A stretch of DNA of 64,000 bases from Neoroseomonas marina. Lineage in GTDB: Bacteria > Pseudomonadota > Alphaproteobacteria > Acetobacterales > Acetobacteraceae. Both the position numbers and the translations under genes were made by a program. The stretch is from NCBI RefSeq assembly GCF_012927745.1, contig NZ_JABBKX010000007.1:186001-250000 (forward strand). Direction: 5' to 3'. The notes below the pieces were generated by a model. It saw only the letters and a program-made list of their open reading frames with translations. It searched no databases and was not told the origin of the DNA. Positions 25,148-34,972 of this stretch are shown piece by piece. Each line of letters opens with the position of its first letter. The first letter of the stretch is position 1.

Positions 25148-26117
25148 CGACACGATCACGGTCGGCTTCATCGGCCTCGGCACCATGGGCGCCTTCATGG
25201 CGGCCAACATCCAGAAGGCGGGCTATCCGCTCGTCGTGCACGACATCCGGCGCGAGGCGGGCGCGAACCGCCTCGCCGCAGGCGCCGCCTGGGCCGAGAC
25301 CCCGCGCGCCGTCGCCGAGCGGTGCGACGTCATCTTCACCTCCCTGCCCGGCCCGAAGGAGTTCGAACCGGTCGTCTTCGGGCCGGACGGCATCCTCGCC
25401 GGCATCCGGCCGGGGGCGGCGCTGTTCGACCTGACGACCAACGCGCAGGCCCTGGTGCGGCGGATGGCCGCGGCGCTCGCGGAGAAGGGCGCCCACGGCT
25501 TCGACGCACCCGTCAGCGGCGGGCCGAAGGGGGCCGAATCCGGCCGGCTCGCCATCTGGGTCGGCGGGGACCGCGCGGTCTACGACCGGTTCAAGCCCGT
25601 GCTCGACGCCTTCGGCGACCAGGCGGCCCATATCGGGCCGATCGGGTCGGCGACGGTGGCGAAGCTCGTGCACAACATGGCCGGCTACGCGGTCCAGACC
25701 GTGATGGCCGAGGTCTTCTCGATGGGCGTGAAGGCGGGGATGGATCCGCTCGATCTCTGGGCGGCGGTGCGGCAGGGGGCGATGGGGCGTCGGCGGAGCT
25801 TCGATCGCCTCGCCGACCAGTTCCTGGTCGGAGCCTACGATCCGCCCGCCTTCCCGCTGAAGCTCGCGCACAAGGACATCTCGCTCGCCGTCGGCATGGG
25901 GCGGGACCTCGGCGTGCCCATGCGGCTGTGCAACCTGACGCTCGAGGAGGTCAACGAGGCGCTGGCGCGCGGGTGGGGCGACCTCGACAGCCGCGTGTCC
26001 ATGACGCTGCAGCTGGAACGCGCCAATGTCGCCGTCCGATGCGATCCGGCGGCGGTGCAGGCGGTGCTCGACGCCGACGGCGCACCGACGGTCACCGCGC
26101 GGGGAGGGAAGGGATGA
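25140..26117 (+). CDS. NAD(P)-dependent beta-hydroxyacid dehydrogenase (HIBADH/GlxR family)
   Basis: A 325-aa two-domain oxidoreductase. N-terminal Rossmann motif VGFIGLGTMGAFMAANIQKAGYPLVVHDIRR; substrate motif FDAPVSGGPKGAESGRLAIWVGG; catalytic Lys in GSATVAKLVHNMAGY. The C-terminal helical domain includes PAFPLKLAHKDISLAV. These enzymes oxidise 3-hydroxyisobutyrate, tartronate semialdehyde, L-threonate or related acids. Here it lies between CMD and lactonase genes, so an acid or lactone pathway is likely. Coupled on both sides (8-bp and 4-bp overlaps). Confidence 0.92.
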   Translation: MPDDTITVGFIGLGTMGAFMAANIQKAGYPLVVHDIRREAGANRLAAGAAWAETPRAVAERCDVIFTSLPGPKEFEPVVFGPDGILAGIRPGAALFDLTTNAQALVRRMAAALAEKGAHGFDAPVSGGPKGAESGRLAIWVGGDRAVYDRFKPVLDAFGDQAAHIGPIGSATVAKLVHNMAGYAVQTVMAEVFSMGVKAGMDPLDLWAAVRQGAMGRRRSFDRLADQFLVGAYDPPAFPLKLAHKDISLAVGMGRDLGVPMRLCNLTLEEVNEALARGWGDLDSRVSMTLQLERANVAVRCDPAAVQAVLDADGAPTVTARGGKG

Positions 26118-26908
26118 GCGAGGCGACCTACCGCGTCCACGCGCTGCGCTACGCCCGGCGCGACGCCCGCCGGCACGAGCACTTCGTCGGCGGCGACCCG
26201 CATGATGCCCCGATGCCCATGGACTACTTCGTCTGGGCCATGGTGAACGAGGATCGCGTCGTGATCCTCGACACCGGCTTCACCGAACCGGTCGCGAAGA
26301 AGCGCCGGCGGGAATGGCTGCGCTGCCCGGTCGACAGCCTCGCGCTGCTCGGCATCGATCCGGCGGCGGTCGAGGACGTGGTGATATCGCACCTGCACTA
26401 CGACCATGTCGGCACCTTCCACAAATTCCCGAAGGCCCGCTTCCACCTGCAGGAGCGGGAGATGCACTACGCCTGCGGCCACTACATGCGCTACCCGAAG
26501 CTCCGCCATTCCTTCGAGGTGGAGGACGTGGCCGGCATCATCCGCATGACCCATGCCGACCGCGTCGTCTTCCATGACGGCGATGCCGAGCTGGCGCCGG
26601 GCATCACGCTGCACGCCGTGGGCGGCCATTCGATGGGGCTGCAATGCGTGCGGGTGAGCACGGCGCGCGGGAAGGTGGTCCTCGCCTCCGACGTCACGCA
26701 CTTCTACGAGAACATGGACACCGGCCGGCCCTACACGACGGCCTTCCATCTCGGCGCGATGCTGGAAGGCTTCGATCGCCTGCGCGCCCTGGCGCCGAGT
26801 GCGCAGCACATCGTCCCGGGCCACGACCCGGAGGTGATGCGCCGCTACCCGGCCGTGCCGGGGCTGGAGGGCATCGCGGTGGATTTGCACCGGCCGCCGA
26901 CCGGCTGA
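26114..26908 (+). CDS. Metallo-beta-lactamase fold hydrolase, N-acyl homoserine lactonase family
   Basis: A 264-aa zinc hydrolase. It has the metal motif SHLHYDHVG (H-x-H-x-D-H), then GGHSMGLQCV (third His), ASDVTHFYENM (bridging Asp) and HIVPGHDPEV (last His), the layout of AiiA-like lactonases. The N-terminal YFVWAMVNEDRVVILDTGF is typical. Whether it opens acyl-homoserine lactones or a sugar/hydroxy-acid lactone cannot be decided; its place at the end of a catabolic operon favours the latter. Start overlaps the preceding stop (ATGA). Confidence 0.88.
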   Translation: MSEATYRVHALRYARRDARRHEHFVGGDPHDAPMPMDYFVWAMVNEDRVVILDTGFTEPVAKKRRREWLRCPVDSLALLGIDPAAVEDVVISHLHYDHVGTFHKFPKARFHLQEREMHYACGHYMRYPKLRHSFEVEDVAGIIRMTHADRVVFHDGDAELAPGITLHAVGGHSMGLQCVRVSTARGKVVLASDVTHFYENMDTGRPYTTAFHLGAMLEGFDRLRALAPSAQHIVPGHDPEVMRRYPAVPGLEGIAVDLHRPPTG

Positions 26909-26921
26909 CGCGACCGGCGCC

Positions 26922-27620
26922 CTATTCGGCGCCGAAGCGATAGCCGACGCCCGGTTCCGTGCGGATCAGCGCCGCCGCCGCGCCGAGCTTCTGTCGCAGG
27001 TGACCGATGTAGACGCGCAGATACTGGGCGTCGTCAACATGGGCGGGACCCCAGACCGCCGCCAGCAGCTGGCGTTGCGTGACGACGCGGCCTTCGCCGC
27101 CGCGGATCAGCGCCGCCAGCAGGTCCCATTCGCGCGGCGTCAGCTTCAGCGGCTCGCCCCCGTCCACCCGCGCCGTGCGGCGGCCGAGATCGACCTCGAG
27201 CGCGCCGGCGCGGAAGACGGCTTCCGCATCCGGGCGTCCCGGGGCGCCGGCCCGGCGCAGCGCGGCGCGGATGCGGGCGAGCAATTCCCCCAGCGCGAAG
27301 GGCTTCTCGACGTAGTCGTCCGCGCCGGCATCGAGCGCGGCCACCTTCTCGACCTCGCGGTCGCGCGCGGAAAGGACGACGACCGGCACCTGGGTGAAGG
27401 CGCGGAGCCGGGGAATGGCGAGTTTGCCGTCGCTGTCCGGCAGGCCGAGATCGAGCAGCACCAGCGCCGGCGACCGTTCGGCGGCAAGGCGCAGGCCCTC
27501 GGCCGCCGTCATCGCCCGCAGCGGCTCGTAGCCCGCCGCCTCCAGCGCCGGAGCGAGGAAGCGGTGGATCTGCGGCTCGTCGTCGACGACCAGGATGCGC
27601 GGGGACGGCGTCGCGTTCAT
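26922..27620 (-). CDS. kdpE: Potassium-responsive response regulator KdpE
   Basis: A 232-aa OmpR/PhoB-type regulator. Receiver domain: VVDDEPQ near residue 11, phosphoacceptor Asp57 in VLLDLGLPDSDG, VVVLSARDREVEKVAALDAGADDYVEKPFALGEL with the conserved Lys. DNA-binding winged helix: LKLTPREWDLLAALIRGGEGRVVTQRQLL and YLRVYIGHLRQKLG. The start overlaps the kdpD stop (ATGA). Its likely binding sites are the 11-bp repeats at 30319-30373. Confidence 0.96.
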   Translation of the reverse strand: MNATPSPRILVVDDEPQIHRFLAPALEAAGYEPLRAMTAAEGLRLAAERSPALVLLDLGLPDSDGKLAIPRLRAFTQVPVVVLSARDREVEKVAALDAGADDYVEKPFALGELLARIRAALRRAGAPGRPDAEAVFRAGALEVDLGRRTARVDGGEPLKLTPREWDLLAALIRGGEGRVVTQRQLLAAVWGPAHVDDAQYLRVYIGHLRQKLGAAAALIRTEPGVGYRFGAE

Positions 27621-30277
27621 GCGCCGGGGAACCTCACCACCATGCGCGTGCCGCGCCCATCGGGCCGCGCGGGGCTTTCGGCGGCGATGCGGCCACCCAT
27701 GGCCTGCACCAGTCCGCGGCAGATCGCCAGGCCGAGCCCGCTGCCGGCGGCGACGCGGTCGGTGCGGGTCGCGCGGAAGAACGGATCGAAGACGCGCTGC
27801 AGCTCCTCGCGCGGAATGCCGGGACCGTCGTCCTCCACCGCGATGACGACCTCGGCGCCATCCCGCGCCAGGCGCAGCGCCACCTGCCCCTCGGGACCGG
27901 CATATTTCAGCGCGTTGTCGAGCAGGTTGGCCAGCACCTGGTCGAGCAGCGCGGGGTCGAGCCGCGGCGCGGCCGGGCGCGGGCCAGGATCGACCGTCAC
28001 CGCCCGTCCATGGCTGCGCAGCGCCCGGGCGGCGGCGGTCTCGGCTGCCTCGGCCAGGTCCACCGTCTCCCGTCGCGGCGTGATCTGGCGGCTCTCGATG
28101 CGCACCATGTCGAGGATGTTGGCGATCCATCGGGACAGCCGTTCCGTCTCCTCCTCGGCGGTCGCGAGCAGGTCGGCGCGCGTCGCCTCCGACAGGGCGG
28201 GTCCGGCGCTGCGCAAGGTGCCGATCGCGCCGCGGATCGAGGTCAGCGGCGTCCGCAGGTCGTGGCCGAGCGAGGTGAGCAGCGCCGTCCGCAGCGCCTC
28301 CGTCTCGGCGCGCGCCTCGTCGCGGGCGCGTTCCTCCATCAGGTCCGCGCGTTCGAGCGCGACGGCGGCCTGGTCGAGCAGGGCGTCGAGCGCGCGATCG
28401 GCCTCTCCGTCCAGCGCGCCGGCGCCCTCGGGCCGGCGCAGCCCCACCAGGCCCGCGAGGCCGCGCGCCGTGCGCATCGGCCGGAACTGCCAGCCGGCGG
28501 ACGGGAGCGTATCCGTGCCCCGGCCCGCGGCGCGTCCATGGGCGGCGGACCAGCGCGCCGCGGCCATGCTCGCCTCGTCGGGCTCGGCCATGATCGGGGC
28601 GCTGGCGCGCAGGACCGGCTCCGGGGCGTTCTCGCCGGGCAGCGGCGGCAGCAGGAGCAGCACGCAGGCGGGACCGCCCGCGATGCGCGACGCTTCCTCC
28701 GCGATCGCCATCAGCAGGTCGCCCTTGTCCCCCGGCGCGCCGAGCCGGCGACTGAATTCGACCAGGCGGCGCAGGCCGAGCATGCGCGCCCGTGCCGCGC
28801 GGACCGAGCGCCCGAGGCCCCCGGTGGTGCCCGCCAGCAGCAGCGCGACGAGCGCGAAGACGACGACGCCGACCACGTCCTGCGGGCCGGCGATGGTGAA
28901 GGTGTAGCGCGGGGGCAGGAACAGGTAGTTCCAGGCCAGGAAGGACAGCAGCGCGGCGACGGCGCCCTGCAGCGCGCCGAACCCCACGGCGGCCGCCACG
29001 ATCGGCACGAGGTAGACCATGCCGAGCGCGCCTTCCGGCACCACGCCGTCGACGGCGAGGCCGATGCCGGTCGCCGCGGCGACGAGAGCCGCCGTCGTCG
29101 CCCAGCCGGCCCATCGCGGCAGCGGGCCGCGTTCGGCCAGCACGGATCGCGGCGGACCGGCCGTGGCGGGCACCAGGTGCAGCGTGAAGTCCGTGCCCTG
29201 CCGCAGCAGCGCCGCCGCAAGCGTGCGTCCCGTCGCGCGGCGCCACCAGGCCGGGCGGCCGCGGCCGATGACCAGGTGGGTGGCGTTGCGCGTCCGCGCC
29301 TCCCGCAGGATCGCCGAGGGCAGGTCCGCCGCCGCGAGGGTCTCCACCTCGGCGCCCAGGCGCTCGGCCAGCCGGAGCGCCGGGCCCGGATCGGTCGCGG
29401 GGTCGGCGGTCGGCCGCTCGACATGCAGCGCGACGAGCGGCGCCTTCAGCGCATCCGCGACCCGCCGCGCCTCACGCACCACCGTCTCGGCCGACGGATC
29501 GGCGCCGACCAGGGCCATCACCCGCTCACCGGCGGGCCACGGGCCGGCGATGGCGTTGGCGCGCATGTAGCCGGTGACGTCGGCATCCACGCGCTCCGCC
29601 GTCCGTCGCAGCGCCATCTCCCGCAGGGCGGCGAGATTGCCTTCCCGGAAGAAGCCGCGCAGCGCGCGCGCCGCCTGGTCGGACCGGTAGACCTTGCCCT
29701 GGCGCATGCGCTCGATGAGCTCGGCGGGCGGGATGTCGATCAGCTCGACGGCGTCCGCTTCGGCCAGCACGCGGTCGGGCACCGTCTCGGCCACGCGCAC
29801 GCCGGTGATGCGCGCCACCGCGTCCGACAGGCTCTCGAGATGCTGGACGTTCAGCGTGGTCCACACCTCGATGCCGGCGTCGCGCAGTTCCTCGACATCC
29901 TGCCAGCGCTTCGGATGGCGACTGCCGGGCGCGTTGGTGTGGGCCAGCTCGTCCAGGAGCAGGATCTGCGGCCGCTGGGCCAGCGCGCCGTCGAGGTCGA
30001 ATTCCTCGAGCCGCTGGCCGCGATAGGCAACAGTGGCGCGCGGCAGCACCGGCAGGCCGCCGATCGCCGCCTGCGTCTCGGCGCGGCCGTGCGTCTCGAC
30101 GATGCCGACCAGGACCGCCGCGCCCCCGGCCTGGCGGCGGTGCGCCTCGGCCAGCATCTCCATCGTCTTGCCGACCCCCGGCGCGGCCCCCAGGAAGACC
30201 TTCAGGCGCCCCCGCGCTTCCCGCCGCGCGATGGCGAGCAGGGCATCGGGGTCCGGACGGGCGGGCTGCTCGACCAT
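27617..30277 (-). CDS. kdpD: Sensor histidine kinase KdpD
   Basis: An 886-aa membrane kinase of the K+-limitation system. The N-terminal cytoplasmic domain has Walker [10 protein letters not shown] at residues 30-38 and [42 protein letters not shown], then a USP-like domain. Four closely spaced membrane helices follow (about 400-500), then a GAF-like region, the H-box [15 protein letters not shown] near residue 670, the N-box [10 protein letters not shown] and the G-boxes DDGPGIP and [13 protein letters not shown]. Length matches E. coli KdpD (894 aa). Transcribed with kdpE, divergent from kdpFABC. Confidence 0.97.
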   Translation of the reverse strand: MVEQPARPDPDALLAIARREARGRLKVFLGAAPGVGKTMEMLAEAHRRQAGGAAVLVGIVETHGRAETQAAIGGLPVLPRATVAYRGQRLEEFDLDGALAQRPQILLLDELAHTNAPGSRHPKRWQDVEELRDAGIEVWTTLNVQHLESLSDAVARITGVRVAETVPDRVLAEADAVELIDIPPAELIERMRQGKVYRSDQAARALRGFFREGNLAALREMALRRTAERVDADVTGYMRANAIAGPWPAGERVMALVGADPSAETVVREARRVADALKAPLVALHVERPTADPATDPGPALRLAERLGAEVETLAAADLPSAILREARTRNATHLVIGRGRPAWWRRATGRTLAAALLRQGTDFTLHLVPATAGPPRSVLAERGPLPRWAGWATTAALVAAATGIGLAVDGVVPEGALGMVYLVPIVAAAVGFGALQGAVAALLSFLAWNYLFLPPRYTFTIAGPQDVVGVVVFALVALLLAGTTGGLGRSVRAARARMLGLRRLVEFSRRLGAPGDKGDLLMAIAEEASRIAGGPACVLLLLPPLPGENAPEPVLRASAPIMAEPDEASMAAARWSAAHGRAAGRGTDTLPSAGWQFRPMRTARGLAGLVGLRRPEGAGALDGEADRALDALLDQAAVALERADLMEERARDEARAETEALRTALLTSLGHDLRTPLTSIRGAIGTLRSAGPALSEATRADLLATAEEETERLSRWIANILDMVRIESRQITPRRETVDLAEAAETAAARALRSHGRAVTVDPGPRPAAPRLDPALLDQVLANLLDNALKYAGPEGQVALRLARDGAEVVIAVEDDGPGIPREELQRVFDPFFRATRTDRVAAGSGLGLAICRGLVQAMGGRIAAESPARPDGRGTRMVVRFPGA

Positions 30278-30318
30278 GGCCCCCTCGGATAGCAGGCCAG
30301 ACGCGACCCCGCGCGGAT

Positions 30319-30373
30319 CTTTACGCCGTCTTTATGCCGTCCGACCCGATCGCGCATGGAGGCTTTACGCCGC
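30319..30373 (+). promoter_or_regulatory. Three helically phased 11-bp direct repeats upstream of kdp (probable KdpE sites)
   Basis: CTTTACGCCGT (30319-30329) and CTTTATGCCGT (30330-30340) abut exactly, and CTTTACGCCGC (30363-30373) starts 33 bp after the second, so all three share an 11-bp register. Direct repeats with this period are how OmpR/PhoB-type regulators bind. They sit in the 138-bp region between kdpD and kdpF. Confidence 0.7.
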
Positions 30374-30415
30374 CCGGCACTACGACCGCCCCGATCCTGA
30401 GAACGGGAGCCAGGC

Positions 30416-30499
30416 ATGCTCGATCTTCTCCTCCTCGCGCTCGGCGTCGGCGTCTTCCTCCTGCTCGCGGCCTATGCGGCCGGCTGCGAGCGGGTGTGA
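30416..30499 (+). CDS. 27-aa hydrophobic peptide preceding kdpF
   Basis: The frame [27 protein letters not shown] encodes one membrane helix with a short polar tail. It has a plausible ribosome-binding site (GGGAGCCAGG) and overlaps the GTG of kdpF by 4 bases (GTGTGA), so translation would be coupled. Its position as first cistron and its single-helix form resemble KdpF itself. It may be a second small Kdp accessory peptide or a leader peptide. Confidence 0.55.
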   Translation: MLDLLLLALGVGVFLLLAAYAAGCERV

Positions 30500-30591
30500 T
30501 CGCCGTGGTCGAGCTTCTCCTGGCCGGCGGCGCGGCGGCCGGCCTCCTCCTCTACCTGCTGTGGGCCCTGCTGCGGCCCGAGGATCTCTGA
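30496..30591 (+). CDS. kdpF: K+-transporting ATPase subunit KdpF
   Basis: A 31-aa single-helix peptide that stabilises the KdpABC complex. It starts at GTG with [16 protein letters not shown] and ends [14 protein letters not shown], the conserved C-terminus of KdpF (Y-L-x-x-A-L-L-R-P-E). It lies 3 bases before the kdpA ATG. Confidence 0.88.
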   Translation: MIAVVELLLAGGAAAGLLLYLLWALLRPEDL

Positions 30592-30594
30592 TCC

Positions 30595-32292
30595 ATGACC
30601 CTCGAAGGCTGGGCGCAGATCGCGCTCGTCCTCCTGCTGGTGGTCGCTTCCGCGATCCCGGTGGGACGTTACGTCGCCGCCGTTGCGGCAGGACGCGTCA
30701 CCTTCCTCGCGCCGGTCGAACGCGCGATCTACGGCATCGCAGGCGTGGACCCGGCCCGCGGGATGGGATGGAAGGGCTACACGCTGGCGATGCTCGCGGC
30801 GAACGCCGCCGGCTTCGCGCTGCTCTACGCGCTGCTGCGCCTGCAGGGCATGCTGCCGCTGAACCCGCAGGGCTTCGACGGCATCGCCCCCTGGCTCGCC
30901 TTCAACACCGCGATCAGCTTCGTCACGAACACCAACTGGCAGGCCTACAGCGGCGAGGCGGCGATGAGCTACCTCAGCCAGATGGCGGGGCTGTCGGTGC
31001 AGAACTTCCTTTCGGCCGCCACGGGCATCGCCCTCGCGCTCGCCGTCTGCCGCGCCTTCGCGGCGGGCGGGTTGAGGGACCTCGGCAATTTCTGGGTCGA
31101 TCTCGTGCGGATGACCCTGTACCTGCTGCTGCCGCTCGCCCTGGCGGTGGGCCTGGCCTTCGTCGCCATGGGCGTGCCGCAGACCCTCGCGCCCTACGTC
31201 CAGGCGACGACGCTCGAAGGCGTGGCGCAGACCGTTCCGCTCGGGCCGGCGGCCTTCCAGATCGCGATCAAGCACCTCGGCACCAACGGGGGCGGCTTCT
31301 TCGGCGTCAACTCCGCCCATCCGTTCGAGGGTCCGTCGGCGCTTGCGACGGCGCTGCAGATCTGGGCGCAGCAGGTGATCCCCTTCGCGCTGGCCCTGAC
31401 CTTCGGGCACATGGTCGGCGACGTGCGGCAGGGCCGGGCGCTGCTCGCGGTGATGCTGGGCTACGTCGTGGTCGCCACGGCGATCGTCTATGCGGCGGAA
31501 ACCGGCGGCAACCCGCTCCACCTCGCGGCCGGCGTGGACCCCGGGATGGGGAACATGGAGGGCAAGGAGGTCCGCTTCGGCCAGGCTCTCGCCGCCCTGT
31601 TCACGGCGACGACCACGGGCGCCTCCTGCGGCGCGGTCAACGCGATGTTCGACAGCTTCACGCCCCTCGGCGGCCTCGTGCCGATGTTCCTGATCCAGCT
31701 CGGCGAAGTGCTGCCCGGCGGTGCGGGGTCGGGCCTGTACAGCATCCTCGTCTTCGCGCTGCTCGCGGTCTTCGTCGCGGGGCTGATGGTCGGGCGCACG
31801 CCGGAATATCTCGGCAAGAAGGTGCAGGCGCGGGAGGTCAAGCTCGCGATGCTCGCCGTGCTCGTGCTGCCGGCGGCCATCCTCGGCTTCACGGCGGTAT
31901 CGCTCGTGCTGCCGGCGGCCATCTCCTCGATCCAGGACGCCGGGCCGCATGGCCTGTCCGAGATGCTCTACGCCTATACCTCCGCCGCGGGGAACAACGG
32001 CTCGGCCTTCGGCGGGCTGACGGCGGACACGCCATGGCTCAACGGGACGCTCGGGCTCGCGATGCTGCTCGGCCGCTTCGCCTACGTCGTGCCCGTGATG
32101 GCGATCGCGGGGTCGCTTGCCGCGAAGCCGAAGCTGGCGGAATCGCGCGGCACCTTCCCGACGCACGGGCCGCTCTTCATCGGGCTGCTCGCCGGCGTCG
32201 TCCTGATCCTCGGCGGCCTGCAGTTCCTGCCGGCCCTCGCCCTCGGCCCCATCGCGGAGCATTTCGCGCTGCTGGCCGGCCAGACCTTCTGA
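30595..32292 (+). CDS. kdpA: K+-transporting ATPase subunit KdpA
   Basis: The 565-aa K+-translocating subunit of the KdpFABC pump (superfamily of K+ transporters fold). Four selectivity-filter-like loops are visible: [45 protein letters not shown] and [15 protein letters not shown]. Also present are [17 protein letters not shown] and the terminal FALLAGQTF. Length is close to the E. coli protein (557 aa). It is the second gene after kdpF and followed by kdpB 11 bp later. Confidence 0.98.
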   Translation: MTLEGWAQIALVLLLVVASAIPVGRYVAAVAAGRVTFLAPVERAIYGIAGVDPARGMGWKGYTLAMLAANAAGFALLYALLRLQGMLPLNPQGFDGIAPWLAFNTAISFVTNTNWQAYSGEAAMSYLSQMAGLSVQNFLSAATGIALALAVCRAFAAGGLRDLGNFWVDLVRMTLYLLLPLALAVGLAFVAMGVPQTLAPYVQATTLEGVAQTVPLGPAAFQIAIKHLGTNGGGFFGVNSAHPFEGPSALATALQIWAQQVIPFALALTFGHMVGDVRQGRALLAVMLGYVVVATAIVYAAETGGNPLHLAAGVDPGMGNMEGKEVRFGQALAALFTATTTGASCGAVNAMFDSFTPLGGLVPMFLIQLGEVLPGGAGSGLYSILVFALLAVFVAGLMVGRTPEYLGKKVQAREVKLAMLAVLVLPAAILGFTAVSLVLPAAISSIQDAGPHGLSEMLYAYTSAAGNNGSAFGGLTADTPWLNGTLGLAMLLGRFAYVVPVMAIAGSLAAKPKLAESRGTFPTHGPLFIGLLAGVVLILGGLQFLPALALGPIAEHFALLAGQTF

Positions 32293-32303
32293 GGCCCGAT
32301 CCC

Positions 32304-34373
32304 ATGAACGCCACACCTGCCACACATGCGGGCGACAGCCGTCGCTCGGGCCGCGGCGCGGCCCTGCTGTCGGGCCCCATCCTGCGCCGCGCGGCGATCG
32401 AGGCGGTCGCCAAGCTCGATCCGCGGCGCCTGGTCCGGAACCCGGTCATCTTCGTGACCGAGGTGGTCTCCATCCTCGTCACGATCCTCGCGCTCCGCGC
32501 CGCGGCGCTCGGGCAGCCCTGGACCTTCCAGGCCGGCATCGCCCTGTGGCTCTGGCTGACCGTGCTCTTCGCCACCTTCGCCGAGGCGGTCGCCGAGGGC
32601 CGGGGCCGCGCGCAGGCGGACAGCCTGCGCCGGGCGCGGTCGGATACGCAGGCCAAGGTCCTGCTGCGCGCCGACGATCGCGCGCTGTGGGAACCGCGCG
32701 CGGCGGAAGGCCTGCGCGTCGGCGAGCTGGTGCTGGTCGAGGCCGGCGACCTCATTCCCTCCGACGGCGAGGTCGTCGAAGGAATCGCGAGCGTGAACGA
32801 GGCCGCGGTGACCGGCGAATCCGCCCCGGTGATCCGCGAGAGCGGCGGCGACCGCAGCGCGGTGACCGGCGGCACGCTGGTGGTCTCGGACTGGATCGTC
32901 GTGCGCATCACCGCCGCGCCCGGCTCGACCTTCCTCGACCGCATGATCGGGCTGGTGGAAGGGGCGTCGCGCCAGAAGACGCCGAACGAGATCGCGCTCG
33001 ACATCCTGCTGGCCGGCATGACGATCATCTTCCTCGTGGCGGTCGCGACCCTGGTCGGGCTGGCGTCCTGGAACGGGCAGCCGCCATCCGTCGCGGTCCT
33101 GGCCGCGCTGCTCGTGACCCTGATCCCCACGACCATCGGCGGGCTGCTGTCGGCCATCGGCATCGCGGGCATGGACCGCCTGGTGCGGTTCAACGTGCTG
33201 GCGACCTCCGGCCGGGCGGTGGAGGCGGCGGGCGACGTCGATGTCCTGCTGCTCGACAAGACCGGCACGATCACGCTGGGCAACCGCCAGGCGGCCGCCT
33301 TCGTCCCGGTCCCGGGCGTCGGCGAGCGGGAGCTGGCCGAGGCCGCCGCGCTGTCCTCGCTGGCGGACGAGACGCCGGAAGGCCGCTCGATCCTCGCCTT
33401 TGCGCGGGAACGCCACGGCATCACGGTGCCGCCGCAACCGGCGGCCGCCACCGTCGTGCCCTTCACGGCGCAGACCCGCATCTCGGGCGTCGACCTGCCT
33501 ACCGGGAGCTACCGCAAGGGCGCGGTCGACGCCATGCTGCGGAGCCTCGGCGGCGAGGCCCCCCCCGCGTTGCGGGAGGCCGTGGATCGCATCGCGCGGG
33601 CGGGCGGCACGCCGCTCGCGGTGGCGAAGGACAGCCGGCTGCTCGGCGCGATCGAGCTGAAGGACATCGTCAAGACCGGCATGCGCGCGCGCTTCGATGC
33701 GCTGCGCCGCATGGGCATCCGCACGGTGATGGTCACCGGCGACAACCGGCGCACGGCCGCCGCGATCGCGGCGGAAGCGGGCGTCGACGACTTCATCGCG
33801 GAGGCCACGCCCGAGGACAAGCTCGCCTACATCCGGAAGGCCCAGGCGGAAGGCCGGCTGGTCGCCATGGCCGGCGACGGCACCAACGACGCGCCGGCCC
33901 TGGCCCAGGCCGATGTCGGCCTCGCCATGCAGACCGGCACCCAGGCAGCGCGGGAAGCCGGCAACATGGTCGATCTCGACAGCGACCCGACCAAGCTCAT
34001 CGAGGTGGTGGAGATCGGCAAGCAGCTGCTGATCACGCGCGGCGCGCTGACGACCTTCTCCATCGCCAACGACGTCGCGAAGTACTTCGCCATCCTGCCG
34101 GCGATCTTCGTCGCGAGCTATCCGGAGCTCCAGGCCCTCAACGTCATGCACCTGGCCAGCCCGGAGAGCGCCATCCTGTCCGCCGTCATCTTCAACGCCC
34201 TGATCATCGTGGCGCTGGTGCCGCTCGCCTTGCGCGGCGTGCGCTACGTGCCGGTCGGCGCCGCCGCCCTGCTGCGGCGGAACCTGCTGATCTACGGGCT
34301 GGGCGGCATCGCGGCGCCCTTCCTCGGCATCAAGATCATCGATTCCATCCTCCAGCTCCTAGGGCTTGCCTGA
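32304..34373 (+). CDS. kdpB: K+-transporting P-type ATPase subunit KdpB
   Basis: The 689-aa catalytic subunit (P1A ATPase). Motifs: [19 protein letters not shown] in the actuator domain ([11 protein letters not shown]), [17 protein letters not shown], phosphorylation site [12 protein letters not shown] (Asp about 318), nucleotide-binding [20 protein letters not shown], and hinge [19 protein letters not shown]. About seven membrane helices. A slightly longer N-terminus (about 25 Ala/Gly/Arg residues) than the E. coli subunit. It is followed by kdpC 2 bp after the stop. Confidence 0.98.
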   Translation: MNATPATHAGDSRRSGRGAALLSGPILRRAAIEAVAKLDPRRLVRNPVIFVTEVVSILVTILALRAAALGQPWTFQAGIALWLWLTVLFATFAEAVAEGRGRAQADSLRRARSDTQAKVLLRADDRALWEPRAAEGLRVGELVLVEAGDLIPSDGEVVEGIASVNEAAVTGESAPVIRESGGDRSAVTGGTLVVSDWIVVRITAAPGSTFLDRMIGLVEGASRQKTPNEIALDILLAGMTIIFLVAVATLVGLASWNGQPPSVAVLAALLVTLIPTTIGGLLSAIGIAGMDRLVRFNVLATSGRAVEAAGDVDVLLLDKTGTITLGNRQAAAFVPVPGVGERELAEAAALSSLADETPEGRSILAFARERHGITVPPQPAAATVVPFTAQTRISGVDLPTGSYRKGAVDAMLRSLGGEAPPALREAVDRIARAGGTPLAVAKDSRLLGAIELKDIVKTGMRARFDALRRMGIRTVMVTGDNRRTAAAIAAEAGVDDFIAEATPEDKLAYIRKAQAEGRLVAMAGDGTNDAPALAQADVGLAMQTGTQAAREAGNMVDLDSDPTKLIEVVEIGKQLLITRGALTTFSIANDVAKYFAILPAIFVASYPELQALNVMHLASPESAILSAVIFNALIIVALVPLALRGVRYVPVGAAALLRRNLLIYGLGGIAAPFLGIKIIDSILQLLGLA

Positions 34374-34375
34374 CC

Positions 34376-34963
34376 ATGACGACCATCCTTCGCCCGGCCA
34401 TCAGCGTGGTCGTGCTGCTCACCCTTCTCCTCGGCCTGGCCGTGCCGCTCGCCTTCACCGGGGTGGCCGGCGTGGCCTTCCCCACCCAGGCCGGCGGCAG
34501 CCTGGTCGAGCGCGAGGGCCGCGTGGTCGGCTCCGCCCTGCTCGGCCAGAACTTCACCTCGGAGCGCTACTTCCACCCGCGCCCTTCGGCGACCACGGAG
34601 CCGGATCCCGAGAACGCGGGCAGCACGCGCGCGGCACCGTACAACGCGGCGGCCTCGGCCGCCTCGCAGCTCGGTCCGACCTCCGAAGCCCTGCGCGGCG
34701 CGGTGCAGGAGCGTGTCGCGGCGCTCGGCGGCGGTCCCGTGCCCGCCGATGCCGTCACCGCCTCCGGCTCCGGCCTCGACCCGCACATCAGCCCGCAGAA
34801 CGCGGCGCGGCAGATCGGCCGCGTGGCACGGGCCCGCGGCGTGCCGGAGGCACGGCTCGCGGCGCTGGTCGCGCAGCATACGGAAGGCCCGGCCCTCGGC
34901 CTGCTGGGCGAGCCCCGGGTGAACGTGCTCGCCCTCAACCTCGCACTCGACGGCTTGCGCTGA
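34376..34963 (+). CDS. kdpC: K+-transporting ATPase subunit KdpC
   Basis: A 195-aa subunit with one N-terminal membrane helix (RPAISVVVLLTLLLGLAVPLAFTGV) and a periplasmic domain carrying the family motifs GSLVEREGRVVGSALLGQNF, YFHPRPSAT, DAVTASGSGLDPHISPQNA and the C-terminal GLLGEPRVNVLALNLALD. It is the last kdp gene; the convergent enolase-superfamily gene ends 9 bp away. Confidence 0.97.
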   Translation: MTTILRPAISVVVLLTLLLGLAVPLAFTGVAGVAFPTQAGGSLVEREGRVVGSALLGQNFTSERYFHPRPSATTEPDPENAGSTRAAPYNAAASAASQLGPTSEALRGAVQERVAALGGGPVPADAVTASGSGLDPHISPQNAARQIGRVARARGVPEARLAALVAQHTEGPALGLLGEPRVNVLALNLALDGLR

Positions 34964-34972
34964 CGCGGAGGA

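Noticed and set aside
28010..30292. 760-codon open frame opposite kdpD
   Set aside because: It mirrors the kdpD reading frame, is made of low-complexity Arg/Gly/His/Gln residues and has no recognisable domain; long antisense frames are expected at this GC content.
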